DNA from: T3Sed10-241 sp036796255
GTDB taxonomy: Bacteria; Bacteroidota; Bacteroidia; Flavobacteriales_D; Cryomorphaceae
DNA length: 64,000 nucleotides
Direction: 5' to 3'
Assembly (NCBI GenBank): GCA_036796255.1
Contig: DAIRDH010000003.1
Span: 1-64,000, forward strand
Shown here: positions 8,544-16,189 of the stretch, piece after piece
Numbering within the stretch: the first letter of the stretch is position 1
How the letters are laid out: each line of letters opens with the position of its first letter
The notes under the pieces: model-generated
Database searches by the model: none
What the model saw: only the letters and a program-made list of their open reading frames with translations
What the model was told of the DNA's origin: nothing
Translations under genes and position numbers: made by a program

Positions 8544-9517
8544 GTGAAAGAGGACCCATTTCCAATTTTATCGAAACCCATTACAAACACTTCAATGCTG
8601 CGGCGCTCGTAGATGCTGCCAAAGGCTATGAAACCCATTTGCTGGAAGGTGGCAAAATGATGGTGACCCTTGCCGGCGCCATGAGCACAGCCGAACTGGG
8701 CCGCAGCCTAGCCGAAATGATTCGTCAGGACAAAGTCCAAATCATTTCATGCACCGGCGCCAACCTCGAAGAGGATGTGATGAACCTTGTGGCCCACAGC
8801 CACTATGAGCGTGTACCCAATTACCGTGACCTCACGCCTGAGCAGGAGTGGGCGCTGCTGGAGCGCGGACTCAATCGCGTTACAGATACCTGCATTCCGG
8901 AAGAGGAAGCCTTCCGACGTTTGCAAAGCAAAATATACAAGCAGTGGAAAGGTGCTGAGGAGGCCGGAGAGCGCTACTTCCCGCATGAGTATATGTACAA
9001 GATGCTCCTCTCGGGCGATCTAGAGCAGTATTATGAAATCGATCCCGCCAATTCATGGATGCTCGCCGCTGCTGAAAAGAACCTGCCCATTATCGTACCA
9101 GGTTGGGAAGACAGTACCATGGGCAATATTTTCGCTTCTTACTGCATCAAGGGTGAGTTGAAACCCTCTACAATGAAGTCGGGAATTGAATATATGACGT
9201 GGCTAGCCGACTGGTATGTGAAGAATTCGGAAGGAAAAGGCGTCGGATTCTTCCAAATCGGTGGTGGTATTGCAGGTGATTTTCCCATTTGTGTAGTGCC
9301 CATGCTATACCAGGATATGGAGATGAATGACATTCCATTTTGGAGCTATTTTTGCCAGATAAGTGACTCAACCACAAGCTATGGCTCGTATTCGGGTGCT
9401 GTCCCCAATGAGAAGATAACCTGGGGAAAACTCGATATTAAGACTCCAAAATTTATCGTGGAAAGTGATGCAACCATCGTGGCCCCATTAATTTTTGCAT
9501 GGCTTTTGAAATGGTAA
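8540..9517 (+). CDS. Deoxyhypusine synthase family protein
   Basis: In eukaryotes and archaea this NAD-dependent fold moves the aminobutyl group of spermidine onto a lysine of eIF5A. Bacteria lack eIF5A, so bacterial members are thought to use small amines instead. The 325-residue product has the Rossmann-type SCTGANLEEDVMNL segment and the ending EKITWGKLDI followed by ESDATIVAPLIFAW. Lys297 in WGK matches the lysine that forms the enzyme-aminobutyl imine in the human enzyme, so imine chemistry is probably retained. It is translationally coupled to the ureohydrolase-like gene (ATGA overlap at 8540-8543) and closes the polyamine operon. A role in making spermidine-like or homospermidine-like polyamines is inferred; the acceptor is unknown. 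Confidence 0.85.
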   Translation: MSERGPISNFIETHYKHFNAAALVDAAKGYETHLLEGGKMMVTLAGAMSTAELGRSLAEMIRQDKVQIISCTGANLEEDVMNLVAHSHYERVPNYRDLTPEQEWALLERGLNRVTDTCIPEEEAFRRLQSKIYKQWKGAEEAGERYFPHEYMYKMLLSGDLEQYYEIDPANSWMLAAAEKNLPIIVPGWEDSTMGNIFASYCIKGELKPSTMKSGIEYMTWLADWYVKNSEGKGVGFFQIGGGIAGDFPICVVPMLYQDMEMNDIPFWSYFCQISDSTTSYGSYSGAVPNEKITWGKLDIKTPKFIVESDATIVAPLIFAWLLKW

Positions 9518-9691
9518 AACAACCTTTTATATATTTATCGCGTACCAACCGCAACAAACCCTAATCGCATTGCGCATCAAAATGAGAACAAACGTGCCGA
9601 CAACACTGGATTTAATTCGCAGCTGTCAATCCTTATTTTTTGCCTGTATGGCAAATGATTTGGTTACTTTCAAAACCAAAGACTTTCAAGC

Positions 9692-10003
9692 ATGAAAAGA
9701 GTTATCAAAGATTTTAAGTCGATTTCTCAAGATGTTATGGCACTCATCAATGACCAGTATCCGCATGGATATGAGGACAATGAGCTTGTCACTTTCGTAA
9801 ACGCAAAAGGCGAGTTTGTGAAAGCACTCGAGGTGCGCACCGATGAGGTGGTGTACCTGATTAAGCTGGACCGCAAGCTTGATGAGCACATCAACGAATA
9901 CCTCGAATCAGATGATTTTGGTTTCGACGGGGGGGGAGCTGATACTGACAGCGCCTCCGTGGATGTGGAAATGGAAGATTCAGTAGACGAGGAAGACGAT
10001 TAA
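9692..10003 (+). CDS. Small acidic protein, conserved Bacteroidota type
   Basis: The 103-residue product has a folded N-terminal half (IKDFKSISQDVMALI, then ELVTFVNAKGEFVKALEVRT and VYLIKLDRKL) and an Asp/Glu-rich tail. Similar short proteins occur across Bacteroidota, sometimes labelled DNA primase without basis. The tail begins at a run of eight G bases (9929-9936), which encodes DGGGAD. A 48-codon basic protein starts 16 bases after its stop, and a terminator follows that, so the two form a small transcription unit. Function unknown. Confidence 0.75.
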   Translation: MKRVIKDFKSISQDVMALINDQYPHGYEDNELVTFVNAKGEFVKALEVRTDEVVYLIKLDRKLDEHINEYLESDDFGFDGGGADTDSASVDVEMEDSVDEEDD

Positions 10004-10019
10004 GTTCAATTTTGATTTC

Positions 10020-10166
10020 ATGAAAAAGCCGGAAAAAAAGAAAAGCCAGGACCGAGGATTTTCCCCCTTTGACGGAGGCTCAGAAGTGCGCCGAATCAAA
10101 GCGGTAAAAGTTCAGAAGCCACAAAAAAGGATTCGTCCGCAGGACATCGATTTCGAGGAGGAGTAA
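10020..10166 (+). CDS. Very small basic protein (48 aa)
   Basis: The ATG at 10020 opens 48 codons ending at TAA 10164-10166. The product starts MKKPEKKKSQDRGF, has a lysine/arginine-rich middle and ends in IDFEEE. It starts 16 bases after the acidic protein and is followed 29 bases later by an intrinsic terminator, which supports it as the last gene of a two-gene unit. The opposite charge of the two products suggests they could bind each other or nucleic acid, but that is inference. No family was recognised. Confidence 0.6.
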   Translation: MKKPEKKKSQDRGFSPFDGGSEVRRIKAVKVQKPQKRIRPQDIDFEEE

Positions 10167-10195
10167 TTTACCTCCTATCAGGAACTTCACATAAC

Positions 10196-10232
10196 AGGTC
10201 ATCGCAAGCGCAGAGCAGGATGACCTTTTTTT
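10196..10232 (+). terminator. Intrinsic terminator
   Basis: A perfect AGGTCATC/GATGACCT stem (10196-10203 with 10219-10226) is followed directly by seven T bases. It ends the transcription unit of the two small proteins. Confidence 0.8.
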
Positions 10233-10268
10233 ATACGCTTGCCCACCATCACTCAATCTTTACATCAC

Positions 10269-10688
10269 ATGAAAGGTATATTTCACATCGCTTTCGCGAC
10301 TGCCGACATTGACAGGGCCAAAGCATTTTATGGAGATTTATTGGGCTGCACTCGCGGCCGTGAGTCTCAGGCATGGGTTGATTTTGATTTTTTTGGACAC
10401 CAAATGAGTATTCACCTTATATCCCAGAAAATCATAAAACCGCGCAATTATTACAATCCAAATAGCCACATTCCAGCGAACCATTTTGGCATCATTCTGC
10501 CCTGGAGAGACTGGCATCAAATGGAGGAGAAGCTCCGCAATGCACGACTAAATTTTTTGGTCGAACCGCAACTGGCTTTCGCTGGCGAAGTTGGGGAACA
10601 AAAAACGATGTTTGTACAAGATCCTGATGGCAATTGCATAGAGTTCAAGACCTTTGAAGATCCAACGCATATTTTTAAAACTGCGTGA
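10269..10688 (+). CDS. VOC (glyoxalase/dioxygenase) superfamily protein
   Basis: This 139-residue cytosolic protein has the paired beta-alpha-beta-beta-beta modules of the vicinal-oxygen-chelate fold: FHIAFATADIDRAKAFYGDLLG at the N-terminus and MFVQDPDGNCIEFKTF at the C-terminus. Candidate metal ligands are His6, His65 or a nearby His, and the Glu in CIEFK. Members act on diverse small molecules, and the substrate cannot be read from sequence. I chose the ATG at 10269 because the fold begins there; the in-frame ATG at 10239 adds ten unlikely residues. It converges with dnaX, with 28 bases between the stops. Confidence 0.8.
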   Translation: MKGIFHIAFATADIDRAKAFYGDLLGCTRGRESQAWVDFDFFGHQMSIHLISQKIIKPRNYYNPNSHIPANHFGIILPWRDWHQMEEKLRNARLNFLVEPQLAFAGEVGEQKTMFVQDPDGNCIEFKTFEDPTHIFKTA

Positions 10689-10716
10689 ACGGCGAAGGGC
10701 TTACTGCCTAAAAGAA

Positions 10717-12738
10717 CTAATCGTGCTCGATGTCCAGATCGAATTGACGCTTTAGCACTCCAAGTGCCGGGTTGATTTCGACCATGGCTTTGAACCGCTC
10801 CTCGGGGGTATACAAGTGCACATCGTCGTTGCTGTCATCTTCCTCAATTACGCCTTCAAGCTGAATGTGCCAATTGTTAAGCGCTTCACGCAAATGCGTG
10901 AGGAGATTCGTTTTGTCTGAATCCAAGTCGGCCAATTGCACGTGGTTGTCAATGATCAACTCTATTTTAAACTCCTCACGCATTACAGGCTTGCGCTTGG
11001 TGAGTGTACTGTAATAGCTCTGCCGGTCTTGTTCCCGGATTTCAGCGGCATAGGCATCCCACACCTTCCACAGCATGGCAAGGTTGAAAGGCGTGGCCGG
11101 ACGCTCACCAGTTAGCGGGGATACCACATTCTCTGGGAGACTTTGAATTTTAGCATCGGCAGAAGTGCTCTTTGCATCGCCCACATGGCTTGCGTGCACA
11201 GAGGGCACCACTTTGCTGCGTCGGTTGGCCAGCTTTGAGCTGAATAATTTGCCCGTTTCCTCCACTCCCGTATTTCCTGAATCGGTGGATGGGCTGATAT
11301 CCTTCGGTAGCTCAACCGCTTTTGAATCAATAGTTTCAGCAGATTTTACCGCAGGGGGCTCATCTGCAATCTCAGTTTTTGATTCCGCTGCAAGCACCTG
11401 AGATTCTTGTGCTTCAGGCGATTTCGCGGAAGCTTGCTCCGAAAGGGTAGGGGCCGGCTCAGTTACATGTGAAGGCGCTTCGCTGCTTTCGCTATAGTCA
11501 TTTTTTGTTGGCGCTTCACTTTGCGCTGAAGGCTCAATTTCCCTTGCCACTTGTACCGGTGCTACCTGCACTGGGGCTGCGCTCGGTTTGGGCTGCTGCA
11601 ACTGCGCAGCCTTCGGCGCCTCGATAGGCTTCGCTATGTGATTTGCGAAGCTGTCATCGTTTTTTTTTTCAACACCGCCTGAGCCGATGTTGCACAATTT
11701 CAAAAGTGTAAGTTCTACGAGTAACCTTTGGTTGCGGCTGCTTTTATAGGTGGCATCCGTTTCACTGAGCAAATTAATGGCATTGAGCAAAAATCGCACG
11801 TCACAGGCAGCGCATTGCTGCAAATACTTCTCCCGGATATTCTCTCCAACCTCAAGTATTGCTGTGGTGCTTGTATCGACTGAAAACAGCAGGTTGCGAA
11901 AGTGATTGGCAAGTCCGTTTACGAAATTGTGTCCGTCAAATCCTTGGTTGAGAATGTTGTTCAAAGTGATGAGCGCTGAAGCTCGGTCGCCTGCAAGGAA
12001 GTACTCAACGAGGTTGAAATAGTAATCATGGTCGAGCACATTCAGGTTGTCGATGACATCCTGGTAGGTCATTTTTTTGCCAGAAAAGCTCACCATTTGG
12101 TCAAAAATGGAGAGCGCATCGCGCAGGGCACCATCTGCTTTTTCGGCAATGATGTGCAGCGCGTCGCTTTCGGCTTCTACGCCTTCTTTGTCAGCGATGG
12201 CCTGGAGGTGGGCCACCATTTCAGAAATCTGTATGCGGTGAAAGTCGAATACCTGGCATCGGGAGATGATGGTTGGCAATACCTTATGCTTCTCCGTGGT
12301 GGCAAGGATAAATATGGCGTAAGCGGGCGGCTCTTCGAGTGTTTTTAGGAAAGCATTGAAAGCCGCTGTCGAGAGCATATGTACCTCATCAATGATGTAT
12401 ACTTTGTATTTCCCCACCTGAGGCGGTACCCTTACCTGGTCTATCAGGCTGCGGATGTCGTCAACAGAGTTATTGGAAGCGGCATCGAGTTCAAAAATAT
12501 TGAAGGCATAATCGTCCTGGCTATCGGGTTTGCCCTCGGCATGGGCATTTACAGTGCGCGCCAGAATGCGTGCGCAAGTGGTCTTGCCTACACCCCGTGG
12601 ACCGCAAAAGAGAAAGGCCTGGGCCAATTGGTTTTGGGCCACAGCCTTGAGCAGTGTGCGGGTAATGCTCTCTTGACCTACCACGGTATCAAAGGTTTGC
12701 GGACGATATTTGCGGGCTGATACAACGAAATTTTCCAT
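10717..12738 (-). CDS. dnaX: DNA polymerase III subunit tau (and probably gamma)
   Basis: This AAA+ clamp-loader subunit links the polymerase cores to the clamp loader. The 673-residue product has Walker A (GPRGVGKT, 46-53), the DExH Walker B (IIDEVH), the SRC-type arginine-finger region (TIISRCQVFDF) and domain III to about residue 350. An Ala/Pro/Glu-rich linker and a tau-type C-terminal domain follow. The Cys4 zinc module found in E. coli between Walker A and ELDAASNNSV is absent; the stretch contains no cysteine. Sensor and finger residues are intact. The ATG at 12738 is preferred because a -7 box lies 18 bases upstream; the ATG at 12801 lies beyond that promoter. An A10 tract at codons 357-360 with a downstream hairpin suggests that a short gamma form is also made. 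Confidence 0.95.
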   Translation of the reverse strand: MENFVVSARKYRPQTFDTVVGQESITRTLLKAVAQNQLAQAFLFCGPRGVGKTTCARILARTVNAHAEGKPDSQDDYAFNIFELDAASNNSVDDIRSLIDQVRVPPQVGKYKVYIIDEVHMLSTAAFNAFLKTLEEPPAYAIFILATTEKHKVLPTIISRCQVFDFHRIQISEMVAHLQAIADKEGVEAESDALHIIAEKADGALRDALSIFDQMVSFSGKKMTYQDVIDNLNVLDHDYYFNLVEYFLAGDRASALITLNNILNQGFDGHNFVNGLANHFRNLLFSVDTSTTAILEVGENIREKYLQQCAACDVRFLLNAINLLSETDATYKSSRNQRLLVELTLLKLCNIGSGGVEKKNDDSFANHIAKPIEAPKAAQLQQPKPSAAPVQVAPVQVAREIEPSAQSEAPTKNDYSESSEAPSHVTEPAPTLSEQASAKSPEAQESQVLAAESKTEIADEPPAVKSAETIDSKAVELPKDISPSTDSGNTGVEETGKLFSSKLANRRSKVVPSVHASHVGDAKSTSADAKIQSLPENVVSPLTGERPATPFNLAMLWKVWDAYAAEIREQDRQSYYSTLTKRKPVMREEFKIELIIDNHVQLADLDSDKTNLLTHLREALNNWHIQLEGVIEEDDSNDDVHLYTPEERFKAMVEINPALGVLKRQFDLDIEHD
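11628..11670 (-). promoter_or_regulatory. Candidate programmed -1 frameshift / slippage site in dnaX
   Basis: Read on the coding strand, GAA AAA AAA AAC (ten A bases, 11669 down to 11660) is followed by an 8-base spacer and a perfect GCTTCGC/GCGAAGC stem with a 10-base loop (11651-11645 with 11634-11628). A -1 shift reads Lys-Arg and then TGA, giving a protein of about 361 residues that ends just after domain III. A +1 shift stops after eight codons. Slippery tract, spacer, stem and immediate stop match the layout of the E. coli dnaX recoding signal. Confidence 0.65.
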
Positions 12739-12755
12739 GGTGCGAATGCTTGTCG

Positions 12756-12763
12756 CAAATATA
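12756..12763 (-). promoter_or_regulatory. Candidate -7 box for dnaX
   Basis: The minus strand reads TATATTTG, a match to TAnnTTTG, ending 18 bases before the ATG at 12738. No matching TTG was found at 17-20 bases. Its position argues against the longer frame starting at 12801. Confidence 0.45.
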
Positions 12764-12874
12764 GTTTTTATCGGCCGAAGCTGGCAGGCTTCACTTCGCA
12801 TAAAGCGAAAATGCGTATGATGCTTGTGGTCCTTATGAGCTCAGCAACCGCTGCAATACAGTGTAAATAAGTGC

Positions 12875-12904
12875 TTGTTTAGGTTTTAAAAATGATTATC
12901 TTTG
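12875..12904 (+). promoter_or_regulatory. Promoter of the rpsF-rpsR-rplI operon
   Basis: TTG at 12875-12877, a 19-base spacer and TATCTTTG at 12897-12904 match the Bacteroidota promoter TTG-N17-20-TAnnTTTG exactly. It precedes rpsF by 44 bases. Confidence 0.78.
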
Positions 12905-12947
12905 CGCTCCATTTTTGGAAAACAAAACAACAGTTAACAACAGATTT

Positions 12948-13292
12948 ATGACGAATCGTTATGAGGCCGTTTTCATTCTAACTCCCGTTTTGTCTGATGA
13001 ACAGACAAAGGAAGCGGTCGAAAAGTACAGATCACACCTGAAAGAAGGTGGTGCTGACATTAAGCACGAAGAACACTGGGGCTTGCGCAAGTTGGCGTAT
13101 CCTATCCAGAAAAAATCCACCGGATTTTACCATTTGTTTGAATTTGAATGTGAAGGCAGCCTGATTGGTGAGCTCGAGTTGGCATTTCGCCGCGACGAGC
13201 GCATCCTTCGTTTCCTTACCGTGAAGCTCGACAAGCACGCCATCGTGTACAACGAGAAGAAGCGAAACAAAAAAAATGAAGTAACCGCCTAA
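12948..13292 (+). CDS. rpsF: 30S ribosomal protein S6
   Basis: S6 binds 16S rRNA in the platform of the small subunit as a partner of S18. The 114-residue product shows the family pattern YEAVFILTPVLSDEQ at the N-terminus, W-G-x-R-K-L-A-Y-P-I in the middle and R-x-x-x-R-I-L-R-F-L towards the end. I use the ATG at 12948; an in-frame ATG at 12915 adds eleven residues that are not typical of the family and would start only ten bases after the -7 box. It begins the ribosomal operon rpsF-rpsR-rplI, 11 bases before rpsR. Confidence 0.95.
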   Translation: MTNRYEAVFILTPVLSDEQTKEAVEKYRSHLKEGGADIKHEEHWGLRKLAYPIQKKSTGFYHLFEFECEGSLIGELELAFRRDERILRFLTVKLDKHAIVYNEKKRNKKNEVTA

Positions 13293-13303
13293 AGCAATTC
13301 AAC

Positions 13304-13570
13304 ATGTCAGACAATTCAGAAATCAGGTATCTTACCCCAATTAAGATTGACACGCAGGCGACCAAATATTGTCGCTTCCGCAAAAATCGCATCAAGTACA
13401 TTGACTACAAGGATCCAAATTTCCTCTTGAAATTGGTGAATGAGCAAGGAAAAATTCTTCCACGCCGCATTACCGGTACTTCAATGAAATACCAGCGCAA
13501 GGTAGCACAGGCCATCAAAAGGGCGCGCCACATTGCATTGCTTCCTTACGTAGGTGACCTTCTAAAATAA
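13304..13570 (+). CDS. rpsR: 30S ribosomal protein S18
   Basis: S18 packs against S6 on the small-subunit platform. The 88-residue protein has the conserved KYCRFRKNRIKYIDYKD and the C-terminal block RRITGTSMKYQRKVAQAIKRARHIALLPY. Length is normal. It lies between rpsF and rplI, 8 bases before the latter. No ssb gene intervenes, unlike the arrangement in many Firmicutes. Confidence 0.97.
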   Translation: MSDNSEIRYLTPIKIDTQATKYCRFRKNRIKYIDYKDPNFLLKLVNEQGKILPRRITGTSMKYQRKVAQAIKRARHIALLPYVGDLLK

Positions 13571-13578
13571 TCAGCACC

Positions 13579-14025
13579 ATGGAAATTATTCTCAAACACG
13601 ACGTAGAAAAGCTCGGATACAAAGACGACATGGTAACAGTGAAGCCTGGCTATGCCAGAAACTTTCTGATTCCACAAGGTCTTGCCGTGGTAGCTACACC
13701 CACACAAAAGAAAATACACGCTGAAAACCTCAAGCAAAGGGCTCATAAAGAGACCAAGATAAGGGAAGAGGCAGAGGCGCTTGCCAAAAAACTTACTGAA
13801 CAAGTCATCAAGATTGGTGCAAAAGCAGGTGAGAATGGCAAGATTTTCGGATCGGTGAACACCATTCAGCTTGCTGACGCACTCGAAGCCCAGGGCTTCA
13901 AAGTAGACCGCAAGCGAATTAGTATCAAAAATGAGCCTATCAAAGAAGTAGGGTCATACCAGGCCGACGTTGTTCTACACAAAGACATCGTTCAAACCAT
14001 CAATTTTGAGGTGGTTGGTGAGTAG
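13579..14025 (+). CDS. rplI: 50S ribosomal protein L9
   Basis: L9 binds 23S rRNA near the L1 stalk and influences reading-frame maintenance. The 148-residue product has the N-terminal signature MEIILKHDVEKLGYKDDMVTVKPGYARNFLIP, a long central helix rich in Lys/Glu, and a C-terminal domain containing GKIFGSVN. It closes the operon and is followed by a strong intrinsic terminator. Confidence 0.97.
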   Translation: MEIILKHDVEKLGYKDDMVTVKPGYARNFLIPQGLAVVATPTQKKIHAENLKQRAHKETKIREEAEALAKKLTEQVIKIGAKAGENGKIFGSVNTIQLADALEAQGFKVDRKRISIKNEPIKEVGSYQADVVLHKDIVQTINFEVVGE

Positions 14026-14053
14026 TTAGAACTGCTCATGTGTGAAAATTCAG

Positions 14054-14088
14054 ACGTCTGACCTTTTCGGGTCAGGCGTTTTTTTTTG
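14054..14088 (+). terminator. Intrinsic terminator of the ribosomal operon
   Basis: The stem ACGTCTGACC/GGGTCAGGCGT (one G-T pair) is closed by a TTTTC loop and followed by about ten T bases ending at 14088. It lies 28 bases after the rplI stop. Confidence 0.85.
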
Positions 14089-14176
14089 CTTTCCACTGGG
14101 CTCATGTACCCAATAGTCGTTAAAGCCATTTCAAGGTTTCAAATGATTTTATTAATATTACAAAAATCGACACAAA

Positions 14177-14620
14177 ATGAAACTACCCATAAAATACGGC
14201 GCCTTAACGGCCCTAGGCCTTATTGTATATTTTGTACTCATGAAGTTGCTGGGTCTAGAAACAAATTTTTTGCTCCGTATCTTCAACTTCGTTTTTATTA
14301 TAGCAGGTATCTATGCCATGTATCGAGTCATGTATAATGCACCAAATGAAGGACCTAGTTATTTCGCTGGGTTGGGAGCAGGCGTAGTGCTCACAGTAAC
14401 AGCTGTCTTAGTGTTTCTGGTTTTTCTGGGTGCTTATGTTACTTATGTAGACCCCTCGTTTATGCAAGTGCTTGAGGATTCCAAAATTTGGGGAGCTGAT
14501 TTGGAACTGGTAGAAATCACCTTTGCCATTTTTGTGGAGGGATTGGCTTCGGGATTGATTATTTCATTTGGCTTGATGCAGTATTTCAAGAACAACATCA
14601 ATTCTAAGAATGCAGTTTGA
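14177..14620 (+). CDS. DUF4199-like integral membrane protein
   Basis: The 147-residue product has four hydrophobic segments: about 8-25 and 33-48, a long one at 65-90, and a final one at about 115-136. This layout and the N-terminal KYGALTALGLIVYFVLMKLLG resemble DUF4199 proteins, small Bacteroidota inner-membrane proteins of unknown role. It starts 88 bases after the ribosomal terminator, so it has its own transcription. It converges with the SDR gene, with 10 bases between the stops. Confidence 0.7.
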   Translation: MKLPIKYGALTALGLIVYFVLMKLLGLETNFLLRIFNFVFIIAGIYAMYRVMYNAPNEGPSYFAGLGAGVVLTVTAVLVFLVFLGAYVTYVDPSFMQVLEDSKIWGADLELVEITFAIFVEGLASGLIISFGLMQYFKNNINSKNAV

Positions 14621-14630
14621 TTGCAATCTC

Positions 14631-16097
14631 TTAAGCTATTGCCACTTTAGGCCGCTGCTTTGTGCTGATTCCTTTTGCCATTCCACCAAAAACAAAGATG
14701 TGGAAAGGCCAAACCGAATACCAATATAACCTGCCAAATAAGCCCTTGGGTCTGAAGGTAGCCGTTTGGACCAACACCTTTTTAGAGTTGCGCTGGGTAA
14801 TTTTGAATTCAAGCCATGCTTCACCAGGAAGTTTCATCTCTGCGTATAAAAGCAAACGCCTTTTTTTCTTGTCCGCTACAAGCACCCTCCAAAAGTCAAG
14901 AGCGTCACCAGGGTGAAGATCTGTAGGACTGCGACGTCCTCTTCTTAGTCCAATGCCGCCAGTGAGTTTGTCGAGATAGCCCCTGAGTTTCCACAAAAAG
15001 GTGGCATAATAATAACCTTCACTGCCACCAATGCGCCAAATATTTTCGACAGCCTGCTCTTCATCAACTTGTAGTTCAAAAATCTGCTTGTCACGAAAGC
15101 AGCCAAAACGTGGAACTTCGCTGTACTGATCGGGATCGACCGATATGGCCCCGCTTGAAGCGATCGAATCTTTCCAGCTGGACGGTACCGCATTCTGACT
15201 GATTTTGAGGAAGGCAAGTTCTACCGACATTTTATAGGTCATGCACTCGTGTGGAAAAATCCGGTTGATTTTCTCGGTATCACCCACCACATCAAATTTC
15301 ATGCTGTCTACCAGATTTCTGGAAAGGTGAATGCTTGTAGAGGTAACAAAATAGAGCCACAGGGATGACAATCGGGGGCTGAGTAAAGGCAGCGTGAGAA
15401 TGTAGCGTTTTAACCCGCGGACCTCGGCAAACTGAAGGAGCATTTGTTTGTATGTGAGCACATCTGTCCCGCCAATATCAAAAGTTTCATCGTACATCTT
15501 CTCGCTGCCGATGGATTGACTCAAATAAGTCAGAACATCTCTAATGCCAATGGGCTGACATTTACTGTTGAGCCAACGTGGAGCGACCATAACCGGAAGC
15601 TTTTCGACCAGATCGCGAATAATTTCGAAGCTGGCTGATCCGCTACCTACAATAATGGCTGCGCGAAACACGGTGTGCGACACTTTAGAAGTTTTAAGTA
15701 TTTTCTCAGTTGCATATCTCGAACTGAAATGTTCAGATGTTGCTTCGCCAGTAACTATGCCCGTGAGGTAGATAATTTGCCTGGCTTGAGATTGGTCGAC
15801 GTAGTCGACAAAGTTCTGAGCCATATCCTCTTCCATCTTCTGGAAGTTGCCCGTCTGGCCAGCCATGGAGTGAATAAGGTAAAACGCTACATCAATGTCT
15901 TGAGGTAGATTCTCCAGACTTTCCTTTTTGAGAAAATCTGCTTCCTCTATCCTAATTCTGCCGTCGCTTTCAGCGGCGTCTTTTGGGAATCGTTTAGCAT
16001 TCCGAACGCAGCACACCACCTCATGACCCTGTTCGAGCAGAAGTGGCAAGAGCCGCATACCTATGTATCCATTGGCACCAGTGAGTAGTATTCTCAT
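14631..16097 (-). CDS. SDR-family NAD(P)-binding protein with C-terminal DUF2867-like domain
   Basis: The N-terminal half is an extended short-chain dehydrogenase/reductase fold of the atypical NAD(P)-binding type: the dinucleotide motif TGANGYIG is at residues 6-13 and the active-site region contains YLTGIVTGEATSEHFSSRYATEKIL. From about residue 330 there is a second domain with WRIGGSEGYYYATFLWKLRG, LHPGDALDFWRV and PGEAWLEF, resembling DUF2867. The C-terminal YWYSVWPFHIFVFGGMAKGI could be a short membrane-associated segment. At 488 residues the two-domain length is as expected. Substrate unknown. The ATG at 16097 gives the canonical start MRILLTGANG; an ATG three codons earlier is less likely. 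Confidence 0.82.
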   Translation of the reverse strand: MRILLTGANGYIGMRLLPLLLEQGHEVVCCVRNAKRFPKDAAESDGRIRIEEADFLKKESLENLPQDIDVAFYLIHSMAGQTGNFQKMEEDMAQNFVDYVDQSQARQIIYLTGIVTGEATSEHFSSRYATEKILKTSKVSHTVFRAAIIVGSGSASFEIIRDLVEKLPVMVAPRWLNSKCQPIGIRDVLTYLSQSIGSEKMYDETFDIGGTDVLTYKQMLLQFAEVRGLKRYILTLPLLSPRLSSLWLYFVTSTSIHLSRNLVDSMKFDVVGDTEKINRIFPHECMTYKMSVELAFLKISQNAVPSSWKDSIASSGAISVDPDQYSEVPRFGCFRDKQIFELQVDEEQAVENIWRIGGSEGYYYATFLWKLRGYLDKLTGGIGLRRGRRSPTDLHPGDALDFWRVLVADKKKRRLLLYAEMKLPGEAWLEFKITQRNSKKVLVQTATFRPKGLFGRLYWYSVWPFHIFVFGGMAKGISTKQRPKVAIA

Positions 16098-16174
16098 GTA
16101 AATCAAACAAATGCGCTGCTCAAATGTTCAGTCCTTAAAGTACAGTTGTATGGTTCACATGTTGCGCATTATCA

Positions 16175-16182
16175 TATCTTTG
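16175..16182 (+). promoter_or_regulatory. Candidate -7 box
   Basis: TATCTTTG matches TAnnTTTG and ends only seven bases before the ATG at 16190, implying a leaderless or nearly leaderless message. No TTG sits at the usual spacing. Confidence 0.35.
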
Positions 16183-16189
16183 GTATGCC

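Noticed and set aside
12739..12801. Longer N-terminus for DnaX from the ATG at 12801
   Set aside because: The extra residues do not fit the family and the frame would cross the candidate promoter.
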